Of a stretch of DNA of 64,000 nucleotides, positions 58,051-64,000 are shown one piece after another (the stretch's first letter is position 1; each line of letters starts with the position of its first letter). A model generated the notes under the pieces. It was given only the letters and a program-made list of their open reading frames with translations. It searched no databases and was not told the origin of the DNA. This DNA is from Megaleporinus macrocephalus. Lineage: Eukaryota > Chordata > Actinopteri > Characiformes > Anostomidae. Both the position numbers and the translations under genes were made by a program. Where the stretch lies: NCBI GenBank assembly GCA_021613375.1, contig CM038722.1, positions 22,464,607-22,528,606 of the forward strand, given 5' to 3'.

Positions 58051-60621
58051 GTAGAGAACACTACTATATGGAGTACTTTATAGATCATTATTTCAAATTG
58101 TGTCATTATAGGGAACACATTGTACATTTCATACATTTGCTCACATTCTATCACATAAGATGTGCGCTTTATGATTATTCCATATCTGTTTTGTGGTGCA
58201 TCGTGGGATTGTACAATGTTTTAGGCCAACGCTACAAATTGCCGCAGAATATAGTAAATCTAGTTTTTTGGTTTTGCATATGTTTACTTTTTTTTATAGT
58301 TTATGGCTGCGCGTCTTGTGTTTTATAGTGTTCAGCTTAATATTCGTAATGCAAATTCATTGTTCTGTCACAAAACCCTGGAGAAACAGCAATGCTCTAC
58401 GGACGTTTTTCCTATTCAACATGTAGGCTCCTTTTGAATAATGGAATGTTGCCGTCAGACAGGAGTATTTCCATCTTGCCCTTCATCTCCGGAACGTTTT
58501 GCGAGGTCCGGCCATAACGCAACCATTTAAATATAGCGGCCGAAGGGTACTTGTTGGAGAAATGCAAATGTAGCACGAGAACTTGGCATCTCGTTGGAGG
58601 AGGGACAGTGGCATGACACGATGACATAACAATATCTCAGCTGTTGTTTTGACAGGAGCTATGTTCTGTCCATACTGAATCATCACAAGCGCACACACAT
58701 GCGCCCATGCGACATGTAAGAACTTTGCTCTGTCTGTGGTGAATCACTCATGTACACATGCATACGTAATAAGTAACAAGTAAATGGACGTTTGTGCACA
58801 GACACATAATCATGCACTTAGTACCAAACCCTGAGTAAACAGTAAGAACTGTTGTGGTTATTTGAACACATGAATATGAACTGGTTTAAAAGTAGTTTAC
58901 TTTATTAGATAGATTAAATACATGTATAGTTTGGAATAAAAATAATGAATTAATATTGAAATAACTGTAGAAAATCTGTAGAAAATGTCCAGGCATCTAT
59001 TAAACGAAACAAAAAGTCTAAATAAAAATATTTTGAGAAAAAGGTGCTAAATTAGTACAATGTAAGTAGTGTGAGTTAATGTTTTGTAAGAGTGTTAAAT
59101 CAGATCAATAAGAAATTTCACAAATTTTTCATTGTAGAGATGCTAGAAAGTATATTAATATAGAAACTATATAATAATGCCTCTGAAAGCTCTCACACAG
59201 AAATGTTTTTGAAAAAGTTTTAGCTTACAGCATATTTTTAATGCCTTCATGGTTGAAACATATATGCAGGATGCCCTTATTGTTAAGATATAAAACAATA
59301 TAAAATATATGGAATTCAGAAGATGTGCTGTGGTGGTTTGCTGATAGTTTTGTTTAGTCAAATGCATTTATTTGTGATGTAGACATTGCGGCTACTGGTT
59401 CCTATCACCATCCCTGTGAAGATGTCTAAAAAGCAATCTTGAAATACAAATGAAATGCAGCTGGTTAAATAGACAATATGGTCAAAATACCCATCACTAA
59501 CACAAATTTTGGAGGGCTAGTTTGGTCATTGTGAGGGTGATATCAGTAGGCTGGTACCCTGAAGACAGCAATGTAAACACAAAACTGATTAACAAAAACA
59601 GATGAACAAAGTAGATCTACATTAAGAGTTATTGTCTAGTGCTAATACTAAAATATTTAAATACTTTAAATAAAACACAATACCATTTAGTGTCAGTGAC
59701 AATAATAAAAAAAATTGCCGTTATAAAATAACTGGGGGTCCGGTCTTCCAGCTACAAACAGAAGTCGCCAAGAACCTTAGCTCATATTTTCAGACTTTCA
59801 GACTTCCCCTCCCTCAATCAGTTTTCCCTCGTACTACCACCACGTGTTGAAGGTACTGTGGAAATTCAATATAGAAATAGTATTGCCTGTTAGAATGAGT
59901 TTCTTTCCATTGTGTCTCTGAATTTCTTGTTTTTATGTTCTTATTCTGATATTTCAGCCAAATACCTCAATCACGATACATGTGATGTGAATTAAGCAGA
60001 AATAAAAAAACACTGGTAATAACACAGTTTGTGACACAAGTTAATAAATGAATCATAGTGCAATAGTTGAATTGCACTTCTTCCGTACAGGCAGATCAGT
60101 TCAGTGTTTCTTACTTTCACTGCTAGTTATAAATGAATGAAACAACAGTCTGCATTGAGTTTAATTAGAGTTACATAGAACGATGTGGGAATTTTTTGCC
60201 TACACTTGATGTTTCCCTCGAGTCCACAGTACAGTATGACAGATGTAGGAGTTTTTATAGAATTGTCCTTTTCGAGACAATGTTAGCGACCATCTGGCGA
60301 CTGGCCATTGTTATCTTGCATAGCATTAAATTAGTGTTTTTTCCCTCACATGCACACACATACAGACACGACAGCCGTGTGGTTAGCTGAGGTCTAATGC
60401 ATTCTCAAGAGTTTTCGAACATGCCAACCGAATAAACCCAAGAGAGCCCTGCAGTGTGTTAAAGTGTGGTAAACTATGCAATATTTATACACCCCATTCA
60501 GCACTATGGAATATGTATGTAGTTTGCTCAGCACTTTTGTAACTGTGGGTTTATTTGTGTGTATGTGTGTGGCCCAATCACTCTTTTCCCTGGAGGAAAA
60601 GACACACACATACACACACCT

Positions 60622-60652
<31 letters not shown>

Positions 60653-60757
60653 CACCATCCCTGTGAATACTTACAACTTACTTTTTAAGTTCTAAAATTG
60701 AACTTGATTTAAATATTTAAGATCATGAAATGCTTGAAATGTGTTATTGGTTACTAT
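58051..60757. other. Unannotated intronic stretch
   Basis: A few decayed 27-bp-type units continue to about 58115. 58430-58620 is unique, balanced and contains ATGCAAAT. 58860-60180 is AT-rich. (CA)n runs lie at 60603-60650. No gene recognised. Confidence 0.5.
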
Positions 60758-61346
60758 TAGAGATAGACTGATCAGCGTTTTTCAATCACCGATCACCGTA
60801 CGTCGCAATCGGCCGAAAGCCAAATTTGACTTAGGGCGGGGCTACATGCAATTATTCACTATATTCAGCCACGTGGTGTACTCTTAACCGAGGTAATGTA
60901 CTCTTAAGTGTCGTATCAGATTAGTAGTGTTAAATGTCTTTGTTTTGGTTTCCCAACGAGACACGTTGATTTAATAGATATTACTGAACACCCTGGATGA
61001 GTCATAGGGTAAAACACTGCTAGACGGACAATGTTTTCTATCCGCGCATGCCGTGAACACCAGAAACTGTTCTTGCGAGGCTGATGCTTTACTCAGTATG
61101 ACGAAAATTAAACAGTATGTTTTTCAGATAGGAATTGCAGGGAACTGGCTGGAGGGGGTTTCACAGAGGTCTTCTCTTCCTGGATGAAACGCTAGCTGGA
61201 AATACAAATTAGGCTCATTTGTTTAACGTAATCGATTGGCTCTCAGGATCGGCTAAATTGGAGAAATATCAGCTGATCACCAATCACATATTTCAATGAA
61301 AAATCGCCTGATACCGATACATAGCCGATCGATCTTTCCATCTCTA
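60758..61346. mobile_element. hAT-type non-autonomous element (family 7) with perfect 8-bp TSD
   Basis: 589 bp starting TAGAGATAGACTGATCAG and ending GATCTTTCCATCTCTA, flanked by GTTACTAT on both sides (60750-60757 and 61347-61354). Subterminal GATCACCG / CCGATCGATC motifs are mirrored. No transposase frame. Confidence 0.9.
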
Positions 61347-61354
61347 GTTACTAT

Positions 61355-61487
61355 TACAGGTATTGAAGTCTAGGATGATACCTGTGAACTCATCCACTAA
61401 TATCCAGATGATGGTAATCCTTTTGTCAGAACCCAAACACTCTTTGAATAAATTAGAAATTAATGCACATTAATGTATAATTTTTAA

Positions 61488-61547
<60 letters not shown>

Positions 61548-61800
61548 GTTTCTTTTGTAATGGTTAAAGTGTAAACAAAGTAGTTTAGAGTGGTTCAAGC
61601 AGTCAAATATACAGGGTTCACTAAATTATTCAGAAAGGTTGTGATAGAAACTAGACACCTGTGGTGTTTAATTAATTCTGAAACTATCACACAAAGTTAT
61701 TACATGAGACATTGTTCAAAGGAGTGCAATTTTTTGGTTAGTTTAAAATTTTTAAAATAAACAAAAACAGTTTTGATGATATGTCAGAGACGTGAAGTTT
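61355..61800. other. Intronic stretch with (ATT)n
   Basis: (ATT)n at 61488-61546; otherwise unannotated. Confidence 0.6.
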
Positions 61801-61900
61801 GAATACTAACTAGCTAGCCCCGCTTCGTCCTGTCTCGTAATACCACTTTGTACCTGATAGTGAAATCAGTCCAACATGAGAGGATGCAGCAGAGGCACTG
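61801..61900 (-). repeat. Dispersed repeat family 3, minus-strand fragment
   Basis: The reverse complement shares CCTCTCATGTTGGACTGATT and GGTATTACGAGACAGG with 11840-11920. Confidence 0.7.
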
Positions 61901-62219
61901 CTCCAATAGTGTATTTTAACTGCTTGTCAATCCTGTTGAAGGTGCTGCTCACAGTTAGATTATTTAAGGAAGCCAGTGAAAGAAAGAGTACTTGTTTTTT
62001 TCCAGATTGGTAAGGACTGTGCACTTTCTAGCCCTGTTGTTTGGAGTATGAATTCGACAGGTGGGATCATCTTACAAATTGCTTCTAAAAAATAAAGGAC
62101 TTGGTAAAAGTCTGACTGGCATGTTATCTTAATGCATGTGTTATGTAGAAAAACCAAACTCCCATTGAAAAGCTTTTATAAAACATGTACAGTTATTAAT
62201 GCTGATAGAATGAAGTAGG
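61901..62219. other. Unannotated short stretch
   Basis: No gene or repeat recognised. Confidence 0.4.
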
Positions 62220-62820
62220 TTTGTGTGTGTATGTGTACTGTATGTGTATTGTATGTGTATTGTATGGGTGTGTGTGTGTATGTGTATTGTATGTGTGTGT
62301 GTTTGTGTGTATTGTATGTGTGTGTATGTGTATTGTATGTGTTTGTTTGTGTGTGTGTGTTCTGTGCATTCTGTGCTGTTTGTTTGTGTGTGGTGGAGAT
62401 TATATGTACTTGTATTTGTGTGCTGCTGGTACATTAGGATCGTTCAGAATGTGAGATTTATTTGTGACTGTGCCATTTTGTTTTTGTGTGTATGCACGTC
62501 TGTTTGTGTGTGTGTGTGTGTGTATGTACGCTTACGTGTGTGTATTCACGTCTGTGTGTGTACAGTGCATGGGAGTGCAAGTGGGTATTTTTTCACTCTA
62601 ATGGCATCTTTAGCAAGACCGTTACGATGGAAACCACGTTGCCACGGAAACGCTGCATGTCTCTTTGAATTAGAAATCTCTCTCCCACTCTCTCCTATCG
62701 CTCTCACTCTCTCTCTCTTGCGCTCCCTGTCTCTCTCTCTCTCTCTCTTGCGCTCCCTCTCTCTTGCGCTCCCTCTCTCTCTCTCTCTCTTGCTCTAGCA
62801 CTCTCTCTCTCTCTCTCTCT
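62220..62820. repeat. GT-rich imperfect repeat, then CT-rich tract
   Basis: 62220-62400 repeats TGTGTATTGTATG-type units. (GT)n at 62503-62523. 62680-62822 is CT-rich with TTGCGCTCCC recurring three times. Confidence 0.85.
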
Positions 62821-62822
62821 CA

Positions 62823-63089
62823 GTCATACAGTAGGGCTGGAATACTGTAGCTATAAATGCAATTGTGCATATGAACTGTGTCAGTAGCGTCACTTGCTGA
62901 CCCACACAGGCCTTTTGTGAATTTATGAATTTTATCCATTTCACAACACTGACTCTTCCTGTTCTGCCACAAGCTCAGCCCCAATACCATTTCTCAGTCT
63001 CCATCTTTCAGTCTTTCTCCTTTTTCTCTCTGTGTTTTTGACAGTGCAGCTGTCCCTAGTCAGAAAAGTGCTGGAGCAGAAAGATATTT
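62823..63089. other. Unannotated short stretch
   Basis: Unique, no gene seen. Confidence 0.4.
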
Positions 63090-63282
63090 AAATTCAAACC
63101 GGGAAAGGAGAGAGAGAGACAAGGAGTCAGACAGAGAGAGAGAGGGAGAGAGAGAGAGAGAGAGAGCGCGAAGGTGATGGGGCTTAGGGTATCTTCATTT
63201 ACAATTATGGAGTCAGGTGGACTTCCTTGACAGAAAAACTTGGAAATAATTATTTCCTTAAATAGAACAGAAAAGAAGAAAG

Positions 63283-63323
<41 letters not shown>

Positions 63324-63955
63324 GAGGGAGAGAGAGTGGCAGAACTGAAGTAGAGAGATAAGGAGGGAAGCAGGGGATAACAGATGTAAGAAGAGGGTTA
63401 GTGACTGTGTGTGTTTGAGAGAGAAAGAGAGGGAGAGAGAGAGTATATAGATGTGACTCATAGTGGAAAAACCTGGATGAGCGAGGCTTGAGAAAGAGAG
63501 AGAGAGAGGAGAACGCTTGAATGAGGAAAAGATAGAAAAGGCGGTGGAAGAGAGGTATTTTGGAGGAAACGTTGATAGAGAGAGGGAGAGGGAGAGTGAC
63601 AGGAGGAAAGGGAGAGAGGGAGAGAATGAAAGAGTGAAAAAAAGAGGGACAGAGGGAAAGAGAGAGGAGAGAGTAAGACAGGAAGAAAGTGAGAGTGAGA
63701 GAAAGTGAATGAGAGGGAGAGAGAAGGAGAGAAGAAGACGTAGAAAGTGAAAGACAGTGAAAGAAAGAGAGGGAGAGAGAGAGAGGGAGAGAGGAAGAGA
63801 GTGAGAGAAAGAGAGGGAGAGAGTGAGAGAGAGAGAAAGAGAGAGGAAGAGAGTGAGAGAGAGAGGGAGAGAGTGAGAGAGAGAGAAAGAGAGAGGAAGA
63901 GAGTGAGATAAAAAGAGGGAGAGAGTGATAGAGAGAGAGGGAGATGGACTAGAGG
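63090..63955 (+). repeat. Polypurine tract near the window end
   Basis: GAGA-rich: (GA)n at 63140-63165 and 63288-63316, and GAGAGGAAGAGAGTGAGAGA-type repeats at 63720-63910. The minus-strand Ser/Leu-rich frame is compositional. Confidence 0.95.
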
Positions 63956-64000
63956 AAAGCAGTGTGACAAAATGTCATCGTCATGGCAATTAATTGTCAC

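Larger units (their letters stand above)
31609..64000 (+). other. Presumed first coding intron of grin2b (runs past the window end)
   Basis: No reading frame resembling the next GluN2B exon (rest of the amino-terminal domain) was found in either strand downstream of the donor, so the intron is at least 32.4 kb. Everything from here to the window end is interpreted as intronic repeats and unique non-coding DNA. The intron is very long in mammals as well. Individual contents are listed separately. Confidence 0.7.

Noticed and set aside
57387..58328. Opposing 255- and 274-codon frames in the second array
   Set aside because: Created by the 69-bp period; they stop or shift where units are 70 bp.

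Overview
The window reads as vertebrate nuclear DNA, most likely from a ray-finned fish and probably an otophysan such as a characin, catfish or relative. The evidence is the absence of long open frames, abundant microsatellites, a DANA-like tRNA-derived SINE, several Tc1/mariner fossils, hAT-type MITEs with legible 8-bp target duplications, and one clear vertebrate neuronal exon. Assignment below ray-finned fish rests on remembered repeat families and is an inference.

Only one coding segment is well supported: the first coding exon of an NMDA-receptor GluN2B gene (grin2b; paralogue a or b not resolved) at 31069-31608 on the + strand. It has a splice acceptor just upstream and a GT donor at 31609. 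It encodes the signal peptide and the start of the amino-terminal domain. It has an unusual Gly/Pro-rich extension of about 50 residues and an Arg where mammalian GluN2B has a zinc-binding His. No second grin2b exon was seen, so the following intron is longer than 32 kb. The preceding 31 kb is 5' intron or upstream sequence.

Layout: 1-3245, a 27-bp minisatellite in two subfamilies. 3.2-13.4 kb, mostly unannotatable sequence with short duplications, a Tc1 scrap and a hAT MITE. 13.4-14.45 kb, an AT-rich 44-bp array with higher-order structure. 14.5-22.8 kb, a TIR-bearing MITE family, a composite hAT element and possible regulatory motifs. 23-27.3 kb, a Tc1 fossil interrupted by a 24-bp minisatellite, a second Tc1 fossil and a rearranged fish repeat. 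27.3-31 kb, intronic sequence up to the grin2b exon. 31.6-33.2 kb, a pyrimidine tract starting directly after the exon. 36.9 kb, a SINE. 39.2 kb, a hAT MITE. 39.7-42 kb, a purine tract with a roughly 46-bp minisatellite. 42.35-44.45 kb, a tandem duplication. 45.2-46.7 kb, a second purine tract. 46.8-53.1 kb, further MITEs and a Tc1 fossil. 54-56 kb, a direct repeat pair. 56.5-58.05 kb, the first minisatellite family again but inverted. 60.8-61.3 kb, a hAT element. 62-64 kb, GT-, CT- and GA-rich sequence.

There is no operon or multi-gene system. The more notable features are the two grin2b protein oddities, the inverted minisatellite pair near the two window ends, and the opposite-strand polypyrimidine/polypurine tracts within one presumed intron.
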